Assembly (NCBI GenBank): GCA_021399435.1 | Contig: JAJTUP010000099.1 | Coordinates: forward strand, 124,001 to 188,000 | Source: Diaporthe sp. PMI_573 | Taxonomy: Eukaryota > Ascomycota > Sordariomycetes > Diaporthales > Diaporthaceae | DNA length: 64,000 nt | Direction: 5' to 3' | Part shown: one piece after another, positions 31,765-43,631 of the stretch | Layout of the letters: each line of letters begins with the position of its first letter | How positions within the stretch are numbered: position 1 is the first letter of the stretch | Program-made: the position numbers and the translations under genes | The notes under the pieces: generated by a model | What the model was told of the DNA's origin: nothing | The model's database searches: none | The model's input: only the letters and a program-made list of their open reading frames with translations

Positions 31765-34140
31765 CTCCCAGGATATTGTGTCACGAGTATAGAGGCTAGG
31801 GGAGCTTTTGCCATAAACGCAAAAGAATACCCTCTTCGACACTCGGTGATACTTGACCCAGCGAGTACGATCTCGATTACAAACAACAGCGATAGACTGT
31901 TCAACACAAGACCAGCCACACACGACGATTATCTGTGGGCTGGAGACAGACAATTGCCAGTACTCGCATACGGCACAATGCCGGTCCGCACTGGACCGAC
32001 CGTCCTACACCTCGAAAACGTTGCCCTCTGCCCACGACTCCTGACAACACTCGTCTCTCTGAGGCAACTTCGAAGGAAGGGTATCTTTTGGGACAACGAA
32101 CTCGTTCCAACAACTTTGAAACGACGTGACAGGTCAACTCTGTGCAAACTCAGGGACATCCACGGCCAATACGTCATCGACTACCAACCACACGAAGTGC
32201 AAAGCGCCTTCAGCACATGGAGGAAGAAACACACTACCTACACCAAAAGGAGACCACTCACAGGCGAAGCCATCCTCTGGCACGGCCGTCTTGGTCACCC
32301 AGGTCCGAGCGCGCTTGAGCACCTAGTTGCCTCATCTCAGGGGGTGCGCATTCGGGGACCAACAACAGTCGAGTGTGAAGCTTGTGCCTTAGCCAAGATC
32401 ACGAGGCAAATCCGTCGAGCACCGAGGGAGATCCTCGAACGAGAAGGCGAAAGGATAGCACTTGACTTTCACGACTATGAACCAGGGATCAACAACTATA
32501 CGTCGCAACTATTGCTCACCTGCAGAGCATCAGGACTCATCTGGGATTACTACCTCGAAAAGTCGTGATAGCGAAACCCTCCTCACGGTTCTGAAATCAT
32601 TCCTGGGGATGATGAAGACGCAATACAACACCAAGGTCAAGATCATCGAATGTGACGGAGAACTGTTCAGCCGCAGACGAGCCGTCAGAGAATTTCTCGA
32701 GTCAAAACATATCAAGATCGAGCCCTCAGCACCCAACACACAAGCACAAAACGGAGGAGCCGAGCGCTCAGGGGGTGTGATCAAGGAGAAGATGCGTGCG
32801 ATGCGAACAAGCTCAAAACTCCCACACTCTCTTTGGCCCGAAATTGGACGAACAATCGTCTATCTCAACAACCGAACACCAAATTACGGACTGGACTGGA
32901 AGGCACCCTACTACCAATTTCACTCAGCGATTGCCAAACGCTTGGGTATCCCACGACCAGATCCAAGACCAGATCAAACTCATCTTCGCGTATTTGGCTG
33001 CAAGGCCTACGCGATGACCTCAGACGCACAGCTCAAGAAAAGAAGACGTCAACGTCTCGAGCCACGTGCATGGATTGGTTACCTTGTTGGATACCGATCA
33101 TCGAACATCTACCGGATATGGATTCCCTCTACCGGAAAGATTGTCAATACAAGAGACGTGATCTTTAATGAGCACGAAGTGTTTGATGGGAATTGGGAAG
33201 GCTTCAAAGATGAGCTTCTCACCACAGACATCAATCGTCTCGCGGAGTGGACAAGAAAATACGCCCTCCCAGACAATGACACAATATCGGAACCGGAAGG
33301 AGAAGATCTGATTGAAGAAAGCTCCCCGGCAGAAGATTCCGAACACGACCGCGAATTTGAGGGACTTGATGCCGATAGCGCCCAGGAGGCAGACGTAGAG
33401 ACTGCAGAGGATGATCGCTCCGAGGCGGACCGAGAAAACGGCCCCTACACAGAAGCCAAATTCACCCTGCTACCTACTCCTCCTCGATCGCCGCCATCAG
33501 CCCTGCTCGCACACACAATTCAAACCCAGTCTGGCGAAGAAATGCCGTCTACTGAAGAAAATCAAAAGACAAGCCCGTGGCAGGCCGCATTCATCGCTGG
33601 CACAAAATCTGCCTGGATGGCCAAGTCAGAGGGAAAATACCTGACGAAGGCACAAATTGAAAGACGCTTGCGTCAGGGGGTGAAGTTGAAAAGAAACAAC
33701 CTCCCCGAACCGCCAAGATGGCACAATGACCTGGATAATCATCCACTTGGACCAATATTCAGACAAGCAGAAGCTGACCATTTGCAGAGTCACATTGAAA
33801 TGAAGTCATGGACCGAAATCCTCAAGAAAGACCGCCGCGCAGCAGGAAAACAAATCCTGGACTGCATGTGGGTGTATGTCTACAAATTCAACAAGCATGG
33901 CGTTCTTCAGAAGTGCAAAGCAAGACTCGTGGTCCGCGGAGATCAACAAGCGCGAGGGCAAACACAAGAAACCTACGCAGCAACTCTCGCGGGACGGTCA
34001 TTCCGAACACTGACCGCCATTGCCAACAAATTTGATCTCGAGCTGATCCAATACGACGTTGTCAATGCGTTCGTGCACGCTCCTATCGATCAAGATATCT
34101 TCATGAGAATGCCTCGAGGATACGAGAAGAAGGGCACAAT
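31765..34140 (+). pseudogene. Copia Pol: protease, integrase, partial reverse transcriptase
   Basis: Order of domains: a protease-like segment where the expected D-S-G is D-P-A (ILDPASTISITN), so the active site is spoiled; GAG-pre-integrase (LWHGRLGHPGPSALEHLV, CEACALAKI); integrase core (RIALDFHDYEPG, IIECDGELF, QNGGAERSGG, supplying D, D, E); GKIVNTRDVIFNEHEVF; and the first part of reverse transcriptase (ILDCMWVYVYKFN, KARLVVRGDQQ, VVNAFVHAPIDQDIF, MPRGYEKKG). A one-base shift occurs at about 32560-32570: the first frame stops at TGA 32566-32568. Reverse transcriptase stops before the YVDD box. Confidence 0.85.
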
Positions 34141-34253
34141 CTTGATGCTCGTGTCGTCGTCCTCGTCTCCAGCGAGCGAAGAGGTATCGGAGCATGCGTC
34201 GAGTTCGATGTCCGCATAGCCCTCTGGCGGCTTTCGGACGACCGGCCTCTTCT

Positions 34254-34574
34254 TTATGAAAATCGAGGAGGGGAATCATTAGCGTCATCCTCTTCTTCGG
34301 ATGACTCGGACTCAGACGACGCCCGCGCCTCCTCCTTGTCATCATCTGCGTCTGGGCTAGGCTCGCGGACGTCCTCCTTAGAGCGCGAGCTGGCCTTAGA
34401 GGACGCTCCGTCCGGTTTTTTCCATGACTCAATTTCGGCCTTCGCCTTGGCCGCTGCGCAAAACTTCCAGTATATCTCTCCAATCGCATCTTTTTCCTCG
34501 CAGGACGAAACGACAGCCTCCAAGAGCTGCATATCCTGGCAAAAATATCTGGACACGCGCGTGTCAGCTCCCAC
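34254..34574 (-). other. Acidic Ser-rich ORF fragment at the copia breakpoint
   Basis: A minus-strand frame reads CQDMQLLEAVVSS, then IGEIYWKFCAAAKAKAEIES, and ends in a long Ser/Glu/Asp tail (ASSESESSEEEDDANDS). It looks like the C-terminus of an unrelated protein. It starts right beyond the copia truncation, on the opposite strand, and has no proper ATG. Origin unknown. Confidence 0.35.
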
Positions 34575-34640
34575 TTCTTCCTACAAGTCAATTGCTATGG
34601 AGTATGCTCTTACTTGGGTCAATATTTTCGAGGGTGGTCC

Positions 34641-35858
34641 TGGCGAACAGAGGAGACAATACTAGCACTATCAATAGTCCTTTGATCACTATTATCTATT
34701 GAAGAATTCGCTTATCCGTGTAGCAACCGGCTTGGATGCGAATACGGCGTCGGATTGGAAACGTCCCTTGAGGTTTAGTTAGGTGCGGTTTATTGCGTAG
34801 CGTAACAAAAATGGGGCTCAAGACGGCAGACCTCGAGCTTCGTACGTTGTTGGATACATCACGCACTTTTGCCTCTTAATTTGTTGCCACTGTGGTAGCT
34901 GCAGTGTATAATTGCGGGGCGCAGGCGGATGCGTAGTATAGCATGGCAGTGACTTCGACACCCCCGACAAGGACTAAGGATGACAAGGCGGAGAATCAGG
35001 GTTACATGAAAACAGCCACAGATCAGCGGACAAGCCCATAATGTGACAGATGGACCGACCAAACTATGGCTGCTGTAACATCTTGATTTTATTCTGACTA
35101 TATTCATCTCATAAATCCTCTTTCACAATCCTCAAGAAGCATTTTCGCGCCTCCAGTCACACAATTACCTGCAGCGGTGGGACGTTCTTCTCTGTGGTTT
35201 ATTGGGAGGCACATAGTGGGGAGCAAAAAGTGCTGTCGTTGGCAGGAAAGTCACCACTTGTAGCATGAAATGCGAATTCTCGCATAAGTTCTAGAGAATG
35301 CTCTCCAAGCAGAGCACAGCAGGCTACAGGCAAGGATTATTGAGGCAGGATAGATACGAACGGCTGAAATAGAGGGGATATCCGGGCAGCAACAACTAGC
35401 CATAGACAACGGAGACTATTCTCTCTTGATATTGCTTAATCTAGGTTCGTGAAGCTTCGCCATCGTACTTCTTGAGGTCTCCTTGTGGCAGCGAATTCAT
35501 TCGTACGTTCTCCTGAGACCCAGAATCCAACGCATATACCCAGTACTTCCTCGGTATCAGCGTAGGCAAAGCGTTGTGATCACGTCTTCTAGGTGACCCG
35601 GAGGCCCCGTCAGCTAACCGTCGTGATCTTATCATTTTACCAAGAGTGACTATGTCCACATGCAAGCCTCTTACCACCTCCCAAGGCACCCGCGGGATAT
35701 TCAAGGGGTGCGTGGCAGGGAAAGGCTACCGACCTTTGGCCCAACGCACTCGACGTCGTCACATACCTCCCTCGAGGCAGCATGTCCAAAGTCATGCCGG
35801 CATCTAGGGCAACCCGCTGTGCCACGCGCATGACCCACCACATTGACGCTGAAGCTGA
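34641..35858. other. Intergenic, promoter side of the 342-aa gene
   Basis: No coding frame of note. Pyrimidine-rich tracts increase toward the right end. Confidence 0.4.
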
Positions 35859-35970
35859 ATATTTAAAGGGGTCAAGGCCTCGTCGAACCTCTCCTCGAAC
35901 CCTTCTTCTCTTCATTTCTCTCGTCTCGTTCTCCTGCAGCTCAGCACGCCGCCTGCGCAACGCCTTCATC
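35859..35970 (+). promoter_or_regulatory. Likely core promoter and CT-rich 5' leader
   Basis: An ATATTTAAAG box at about 35859 is followed by a pyrimidine-rich leader (CTTCTTCTCTTC-type) up to the ATG at 35971, a layout common for well expressed fungal genes. Confidence 0.5.
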
Positions 35971-36999
35971 ATGAACATGCTCATTCCCTCATCTTTCCCG
36001 GAGACGCTTCTCCATTATCCGGATTCCATCAGTCTCAAGGACAGTCTCCAGTCGCCCTGGATGACTCCCGCCACGGATATTGACGACGTGGACGGTGATC
36101 ACCCTCCTCAGCACGCAAGTGACGCTGACTTCGAGCTGGCGGTAGCCGAGTATGGTCTCTGGCTGCCGGACCAACATGATCTCTACTTGTCAGAGGTCCT
36201 CGCTATGGGTCACGATGAACTGTTAGCCTCAGCCTTCGCGGAAATGGTCCCTAAAAAGGGCACTGTGCCAAACCCAGTAGACCTCACCGACGAGAATCCT
36301 CCAAAGTCCACATCAAACGGCCTGGGCAAACTTCTGTGCGCCACAGGTAATAGCGAAAGCTGCCACCACCACTTAAGCGCCCCCGCGACTGGAAGAAGGC
36401 AGGCACGACCAGACCGAGGGTCGTCATCCGACTCGGCTCTGTCGTCGTCAAACCCACGATTTTGTCCTCATTCACCAGACCAGCCGGGGAGAAAGCGCAA
36501 GGCATCTTCACAAGGTTCCTCGAGGTCGTCAAAACGCACCAAGGCAAGGCAGTCGAGCGCCATGCAGCATGAGACGCCAGCGGCTGGCCAAACAGCTCTC
36601 TATCTGGACGAAGAGCAGGTTTTCTTGCGACTGGAGAAGGCTTTCATGACTTTCGGAAGAGAAACGTACGAATACCACTGGGTTAAGAGGATTAAGTCGT
36701 GGTTCTCTGACACCGACAAGGTTGTGGACATCGGTTGGATGTTCGAGGAGCCCAGTGATGCTGTGTCAGTGCAGGTCCGACCGGACGGTGTCGGACATCC
36801 AGTGGTATTAGTGTGGGATGGCGAGGACCAGGTTTTTACCGGCAAAGCTTTGGATGAAAAGTGGATAACGGTATCAAGTGAGGTGATGAAGGCTATGCAT
36901 GACAACCCTCTTCGTGGCCAGTTTGAAGGGAGCCGCTGGCATTCGAGAGGTGGTCCTAGGAATACGCTCGAGAGGGAGGTAGAAAGGGCCACGTCTTAG
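35971..36999 (+). CDS. Hypothetical nuclear-type protein, 342 aa
   Basis: A single-exon frame. I chose ATG 35971 rather than the upstream in-frame start at 35782 because it follows a TATA-like box and CT-rich leader. The N-terminal third is acidic, with Asp-rich stretches; the middle is Ser-rich with a basic cluster GRKRKASS ... SSKRTKAR resembling a nuclear signal. The C-terminal 120 residues look folded (LYLDEEQVFLRLEKAF, HWVKRIKSWFSDTDK, HPVVLVWDGEDQVF). No known domain is recognised. It appears intact between a copia remnant on the left and a pogo relic on the right. Confidence 0.65.
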   Translation: MNMLIPSSFPETLLHYPDSISLKDSLQSPWMTPATDIDDVDGDHPPQHASDADFELAVAEYGLWLPDQHDLYLSEVLAMGHDELLASAFAEMVPKKGTVPNPVDLTDENPPKSTSNGLGKLLCATGNSESCHHHLSAPATGRRQARPDRGSSSDSALSSSNPRFCPHSPDQPGRKRKASSQGSSRSSKRTKARQSSAMQHETPAAGQTALYLDEEQVFLRLEKAFMTFGRETYEYHWVKRIKSWFSDTDKVVDIGWMFEEPSDAVSVQVRPDGVGHPVVLVWDGEDQVFTGKALDEKWITVSSEVMKAMHDNPLRGQFEGSRWHSRGGPRNTLEREVERATS

Positions 37000-37149
37000 T
37001 CTTTCGTGATTCCTATGGAGTCAGAAATGTGTGTTAAGGATGGTCCGTACATAGAAACCCAGCGTCGGAAAGTCTTTATGGTATTGACTTCAACCTTTTG
37101 TTCTTCGGCTTTAGACTTGACTAAAGATGACTTATACGGGACTGAGTGA
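37000..37149. other. 3' flank, no feature seen
   Basis: Short spacer between the hypothetical gene and the pogo relic. Confidence 0.4.
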
Positions 37150-37990
37150 CTGCACGGATGCCTTATGAATTCACTGTTTTTGTGTCAAGGGATCCTGAGA
37201 GGTGGGGCGCGGGGAGGGGCGCTTGCGCAAGGTCCTCAACCATTTCTTTCCAAGCTGCCCTCCTTGCCTGTAGCAGAGATACACTCGATGAAGGAGGTCC
37301 ACGCTCGACTTCCATTGCTTTTTCGAGAAATAAGCTTCCTTCCTTCAGGGCCGAGGACTATTCCATTGGATCCCTCGCCTTCGGCAACCCCCCCTTCATC
37401 CATATTGTGGCGATTCTCGTCAAGAATCTCAGCAACAGCTGGCAGGCGAAGGAGGTTGAACCACGGCTTGGTTATACCCATTGTTGCCCCATTAACCCTG
37501 CTGAAGTGCATCTGACGGCTTCGTAGACTTCGAATCTCGGGATTCCTCTCGAGAAAAGCACCTAGCCAGCGCTTGCCAAGAGGTGGGGTCGTAGTTGAGG
37601 ATTGGCGACGCGGGCTGCGAATATCCTCATTTTAGATGCGTCAACGGCAGCCTCAGAGATGCCTGGGTAAGCGTGAACTTCACTAAACGGCCCTCCTGGC
37701 CTGGCGATAGCTTCATCTGCCAATTTGACGCATCAGAATGGCACAAGGAGCCCCAACGGCAACCTTAAAGTGTACTCCTTGGAATGCCCCAGTGTGAGGA
37801 GGCCTCGTGCTCGCCAGCGCCGTTTGCGATCGCCTCAAGCGCTGCCTGCACGTCTTCTTCGGTATATTGCTTCATTATATAATAAAGAACGTTGATGTAA
37901 AGTTTGAAGAGAAGAGAAAATTTTGTTGAGAAGAAAACGCGTTTTATGTGCAGGTGTGGGCCTGACGCGAACGCGGGTGTGGAGTGGCCC
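37150..37990 (-). pseudogene. pogo/Fot transposase relic C
   Basis: On the minus strand the N-terminus MKQYTEEDVQAALEAIANG begins at about 37874 and leads into HWGIPRSTL, the psq helix-turn-helix of Fot-type transposases. After several stops and a deletion comes LGKRWLGAFLERNPEI, then NRHNMDEGGV (first catalytic Asp), GSNGIVLG and SRAWTSFIECISATGK. The second and third catalytic Asp regions are missing. A run of about 11 G and the string ACGTAG (as in the pogo-A TIR) stand near 37996-38026, probably the 5' end. It is a different lineage from pogo A. Confidence 0.8.
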
Positions 37991-39161
37991 AAAAGGGGGG
38001 GGGGTTGACCGTATGGGGCTACGTTGACTTAACCTGTTCAAACCCTTTTTCTTCCCTTGCTTTGCGACTACTTCGACTTTTCTTCCCCGGGGTTCTTGGC
38101 GGATTTGTCGCTGGGGATTCGCCCTGGCTGAAGTGTGAATCCTGCAGTTGGCGGCAGGATGGAGTTATTCACACGCAGAGTACAAGTCGGAAGGAACCGC
38201 TATACTGATGGAGATGACAAAAGGAGCATTTGCATTGACAACTCGTTGTCTGCGCATGCAGGAATACGATGTACTAATCGATATAGCCCGAACGAAAAGA
38301 CATAACGTAGCCCTCTGATATGTGCAGAGTGATTTCACTGATCTATTTGTAAAAAGCAGAGGACTGGCTGAGAGTGACATGCCAGTCGCAATAATGCCAC
38401 TGCCTTAATTCCGTGGATCCGTGCATGGCCTCTGGCGAATTCCCATTTCTAACCACATCCTGCTTGATGACCTGCTGCCGCACTCCGGTTGTGTGTTACG
38501 TTCTTTAGACTGGAGGTACAACTATGGACATAACATCGGGAACGTTTGCTATAAGTCGCGATTCATGGGAGACCTTTGCACGGGCAGGGATTAGCAGTAC
38601 CTAAAGTACTGATAAGAGTGTTTTGCTTGTTAGGTACTTTACTGTACAGTAGCGTGCCCTGTTGCAATACGCCCGGTCTTAGAGTCCATTTGCCGGACAC
38701 AGATTTCGGTTCCCACTGTATTTTCAGAAGAGTTTCGCGTAAATGACTGGCAGGTACTTTTGAATTGTTGTCTGGTTTCTTGTGTAATTACTGAAACGTG
38801 TGTTTTGCTGGTTAGGAATTTTATTGGGGTACTTTTGCTTATACATCTGAGACTTAAATTGAACCAAATTTGATGTGATGAAAGACTTTTTAAGCACTTA
38901 GCGATCTTTTGTGAATCATGAAGGACCTTTCACTTAACGGAGAGTACCATACAGCACCATATGTTTATATGGAAGTAAATGCCTAAAATGCTTTCCTTCG
39001 GTATTATCAGTAAGATTATGTATAAGTTATTCCAGAAGGTCAATTTAGTACGGTAAAGGGCGTATGGGTGTCGCTGAAATCTTTAGTTAATGTTTTTAGT
39101 AGTGGTGGTGTGGGTCTGTGGCTTATGTGGCTTGGCAGATCACTGGTGTAGCACAGAGGTA
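37991..39161. other. AT-rich noncoding sequence
   Basis: No protein-like frame. Several GTACTTT/AAAGTAC short inverted strings occur at 38600-38830, without a defined unit. Possibly RIP-degraded repeat. Confidence 0.35.
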
Positions 39162-39871
39162 TTAAATGAGGGTGAAGCGGTCCTTCTGACCTCGGTAGGC
39201 GGTAAGCTGTGAGACATACCCGGCGTCGTGGCAGGCGGCAAAATAAATATGTTTGCACTGGGCATTCTCTGCATAAAGTCTCAACATCTCGCGAAGCTTG
39301 AAGTCTGCATTCTCTTTGAATTCTCCGGCGTCGACAAAGTCGGTCAGCCCGTAAGACTTATTGAAGTTCGCGATAAATGGGGCCAGGGAGCGTTTGTCGG
39401 CTCCTGAGAGGCCACATTTGGAGAGGGCTTTGGACAAGCCAGCGACATTGGCATAGACACGGACCATAGTCTCGCAGTTCTCCATTCCCTTCTTCGCTTG
39501 GCTGGTCTTGACTGCTTGGTTGAGTAACTGGGCAGCTCGAGCGCCGCCGTCCTGGCCGGCCGCAATCACTAGACAACAAGATTAGCGAACATGAGAGCCA
39601 TTTGTGGAGCATACGAGTCGCACATACAGTGGTCATCAAAAATGTAGCCGTCGCCGTCGACAAGGACCAGGACGAATGGGTTACGCTCCTGGCCACGGGC
39701 CTGCAGTTTCCAGCGCTCTCGAGCCTCTCGCTCCTCCTCGTAGTCGCTACTGAGGCGTCTGTAGTCGTCCAGAAGGATTTCATAGCTTTTCAAAACGTCC
39801 TGCAGTGCGTCAGTCCTGCGATAGGCGGCAAGCTGGGCCGCGGCGGCGTCGAGTTCGTCGCCGCTCAGCAT
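39162..39871 (-). CDS. DUF7923-like protein of the fungal CCCH-finger family, short form
   Basis: Exons 39871-39628 and 39568-39162 with a 59-base intron (GTATGT donor, TCTAG acceptor) join in phase to give 216 aa. The N-terminus is a coiled coil (DALQDVLKSYEILLDDY, SDYEEEREARERWK). It is followed by NPFVLVLVDGDGYIF, then MVRVYANVAGLSKAL, GLTDFVDAGEFKENADFK and KHIYFAACHDAGYVS. These are the motifs I associate with the DUF7923 region that in fungal homologues precedes CCCH zinc fingers. Here the protein stops at DRFTLI, before any finger, so it is truncated or a short paralogue. ATG 39871 is preferred to an upstream TTG-initiated frame. Confidence 0.7.
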
Positions 39872-40912
39872 GGTAACGGCCAGCCCTGACTTGTCTGTCG
39901 CTGAGCTATGGTAAGCGTGGTGAACTCCAGAGAGAGTGAGAAGCAATGTGACGGGAAAGACGAAGTCGACGATTGAGCCCTGCCAAGGGGCTATGCGGCC
40001 CTTTTGTGGAATGCGGGCCCTGCTTGACTTGTATTTCCGGCCTGAGCTTCAACATCTTCCCCGTCTGTTGTGCTCGTGAAAATGTGTCACAGGCGATGAG
40101 GGTGCGAAATAATACTTTCAGTAGAGGTAGGGCGACCAGGGCGACTGCAGCAAGTGCCCATGGCGATGAGATAGGGTGGAATAGTGCCTTTTACTGACCA
40201 ATGGCGAGGAAGACTCCAGGCCCCTGGTCGTTAATCTGATATGATGGCGACCTTTTGATCTACGCGGTAGTCTGGACCTTCATCACTGATTCCCACAGTT
40301 GTCTAGTCCGCCGGGTCGGGGATGGAGGGGGAAAACACCTGCACAAAGTAACATCTCTGCGGATACAGAAACGTGGATGGTCTGTGGTGGCGGAATAGGG
40401 TGATCGAGGCCTGGAGAACTTCTATTGTAAGATCCGACCATGACAAGGGAAGCCTGAGCCATTCTGGCTTGAGTGGCCATGGCCGAAGATTTATGGCTCG
40501 ATGTACTTAGGCCAATAGACTCGGGATTTATTTCGGACGTCTTGAGTATATCTGGCTGGTAAAGGCTTCAAGGAGACTTCTGCGGCTAGTGCTGTATTAG
40601 CTGTTGTGGGAGGAAGCAAGTTGGTTGTCGAAGGTGGGAACCCCGTTGGTCGTCGCAGGTAAATAGGTATAGCAAGTATTCTCACGCGCAGATTTGGAAA
40701 GGAGATCGAGGTCGTAACATCGTCTTCTTTTTATTGGTCGGATTGACTGTACTTGGGCAGAATCCAATACGATACGGTCTATATGCGTGGTGATCTATGA
40801 CTCGAAACATCTACTGGGTCAGCAATTATCCAATGAGAAAACCAATGTCCATTCACAGCATTCGACTACTACGTGTAGGGCCTTCTGCGGCCTCCCTTCT
40901 TTCTGATCCAAC
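39872..40912. other. Intergenic between the DUF7923-like gene and hAT-B
   Basis: Nothing coding is supported; short frames only. Confidence 0.4.
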
Positions 40913-41111
40913 CAGGGTTCAAATCCACGACACTCCACGACACATTTGTGAATATGGCGTGGATATGGATGCTGACTAATGACTTCGACGTGGAATGGGT
41001 GGAAATGGATCCATTATGGAAATGGATCCATATTGTGGAATTTGTGGAATGGAAACCTACTTCGTCCGACAATGGTAATTAGTGGGTCGCATCCATGCCT
41101 TGGTCATTTTG

Positions 41112-43467
41112 TCACTCGTCCATTAGAATCCTATCTAGCGACCCGATCAAACCAGCACGCAACCAACTCCGTAGTGTCTGACAAAGCCCAATTGTACTGG
41201 CATCTAGCCTATTGCGGCTCTTGGTAACCATGCGGCCAGTGGTCGAGAATAGCCTCTCACACTCGGCTGACATAGGTGGCACAGTAAGCAGATCCAAGGC
41301 CATCCTAGACAGCCGGGGGTATTTGAGCCGCCTTATGTGCCAGTATTCGTAGGGATCTGTGACAGAAGCGTCAGCATCCTCGATATCGCGCTGCCACTGC
41401 TCGTATTCATCAAGATCCAGACCGCCAACTGAGGACCTAGGGGATTGAGCTGGGGATTGAATGTGCGACTCGGTAACAGAAATCCCTCCAGCCATCAGTC
41501 CTCGCTTTTTCGTGCGCCACGCTGTGAACTTGTTTCTTGAGGTCTTCAGACGCTTATTGGCAGGCAATTCAATCTCTGGATCATCAACCTCAAGGTCCCT
41601 ATACTCTCCCCCCCAAAGATCCTGGACCATCTCCTGCGCCTTGGTAATCCACAGCTGTCTTTCCTCGTCGTCTCCCCACAAATCGTCAAACAGTGCCTAT
41701 TGGTAAGCAGGATGGAGAACTGTGGCGCCATAGATCAGGGGGTTATCGTTTAAATGCTTGTAGTATTCGTTTAATTTGAGCCAACCCAGGTTGATGTTGA
41801 CTGCGAGGTGGTGGCCGTCTGGAAAATTGGCGACTGCTCTTTTCGCGGATTCAAGGGTTTCGAGAAGAAATTCGTACGCGTGAATAAGATCCCAGCTTGT
41901 ACCTGTACAAGTCAGCTGCTAGAATAAGAATAGGGCCGCTTTTGCGAAGTCTAAGGCTTACCAGACAGTGGGGGCTCGACCTCGTTTTCCTCGACGTTTC
42001 TGCGGTGTTTTCCCTGTCCATCACCCTCAAGGCCTTTCACAACCAGCTTGAAGTCAAGCAAAATGTCGTAAAGAGTCCCGAGCACATGCCAATCATCAGT
42101 TGTCATGCGGTTCTCTTCCTTCAGGAAGAAGGGCTGCTTGGAGCCCTTTTTGATGTTGCCAGCTCTCGTCAAGCTGGCCTTCTCCCACTCGTTTGACGCT
42201 CTCTGGACAAAAGAATTATAAAATGGCCTTAAAACCAGAGCACGCTCAATCATCGAGAATTGAGAAAGCCACCGGGTAGCATTGTCGACCACAACTCCAA
42301 CTGGACGGTGTTTCTTGAGCTGAGCGTCGTCAGAGAGTTGGCTCTCGACAGCCTGTACCTTCTTGAGCATATCGGTCCACGTGTCCGATCTGCTCACCTC
42401 CTAGGACTTCGTGAGTATGACAAATAAAATCGGGGACTGAGCCACCTACAACAGCAAAGTTATGCCATTTTCCAACGGAGCCTCGCCTCCTCCAGACTTC
42501 ATGCTCCTTCGCTGCCGTGTGAAGTCCTTCGAAGAGCTCTTTCTCAAAAGCATCCGGGTTCTTGCCATACAGCATCTGTTTCACTACTATGTTGACAACG
42601 TGGCCAACGCAGCGAACCCATCGCTTTTTCCAGTCGAAGCCGAATTCTAATGCAAGCTCCTCCATCGAGGTTTTATTGTTACCGGCATTATCCAGTGTGA
42701 AATACCCGATTTTATCGCTGATCTCGTACTCTCGAATGATCTCGATGATCTGCCCGGCGATATTCTCGCCTGTGTGCCGCTCTGTAAGTTCAGGCAGGCC
42801 GAGGACACACTTCTGTGGCCGGTCGTTGGAATCCCGAAACACACATGTGATGCCGTATAAGGCGTGTCGGTTACCAGACTTCCAGCCATCGTACGGTCAC
42901 GTCAGTAATGTTAGCTTTTGTGATCTCGACAGATGGATTGAGGTAGTTGAAGATGTCTCGAAGATCTTGATCGTTGACGATCGAGAAGGATTGGTTAGAA
43001 TTGACAATCCAGTTGACAAGTTTCTGCTGGAATACAGTTTTGTCGAAACGTTTGATCAGCGTATTGATCAAATCTTGTTCCTTCGGCTCCGTGGGGTTCA
43101 ACTGTAGGATTGTTGCAATGGACTGATGTGCTTTCTCAGATGCCTTTGCAGGCTTTTGCCTCTTGCCCGTCGGATCCATGATGCCATTGTGGTCCGTGTA
43201 CAGGTGACCCTCAGCGTTCTGCAACCCTTTGATGGCATAACTCTTTGGCCTCGGCCGCTTTTGCTTGATGCAAAGACAACACACCCATCGGCGTTCCCCC
43301 TTCTGGGCATGCTGGATATCGTAGCCGAATTGATATACCCATTGACGCACTTGGCCGTCTCTCTCCGTCAAGGTCCAGCCTTTGTAGAGCTGAAAGAGCC
43401 GTTGATTGTCTTCTTCTGTACGTTCTGGAACGGGCGTGGTTGACTTGGTAGGATGGAAGGTGGCCAT
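41112..43467 (-). pseudogene. hAT-B transposase, internally deleted
   Basis: ATG 43467. The N-terminal exon has a zinc-finger-like region (RRWVCCLCIKQKRPRPKSY ... LYTDHNGI) and runs to about 42890. There DVTVRW meets GWKSGNRHALYGIT one frame off, and a segment expected between them is missing. Homology continues through LGLPELTERHTGENIAG, IGYFTLDNAGNNKTS and WVRCVGHVVNIVVKQM. A likely 49-base intron lies near 42398-42446, and further breaks occur before the last part (41681-41112), which ends with the hATC domain (MSAECERLFSTTGRMVTKSR). The internal deletion makes it inactive. Confidence 0.8.
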
Positions 43468-43623
43468 TTCGATTTGAGGTAGTAAGGTCGTAACAGTAAA
43501 ACCTCCCAGAATAGACTTGTTTAACTTTGTGTACGGATAAAACGGGGTGGAAAATCGTTTTTATTTTGTTGTGGGCGATCGAAGGTACTTAGGGTATGCG
43601 CTATTTCACAAGGAAATCCAGGT

Positions 43624-43631
43624 ATTTTCAA
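43624..43631 (+). repeat. Target duplication of the nested element, left (ATTTTCAA)
   Basis: ATTTTCAA, repeated exactly at 44727-44734. Confidence 0.85.

Larger units (their letters stand above)
30562..34140 (+). mobile_element. Ty1/copia retrotransposon, truncated at both ends
   Basis: Contains gag, protease, integrase and the start of reverse transcriptase in one orientation. There is no start codon or 5' LTR at the left, and homology ends abruptly at about 34140 in the middle of the reverse transcriptase. One stop and one frameshift interrupt the polyprotein. Nothing like an LTR pair was found around it. Confidence 0.85.

Noticed and set aside
40913..40927. Target duplication for hAT-B
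   Set aside because: The 8 bases outside the two TIRs (GATCCAAC and CTCGCCAG) do not match.
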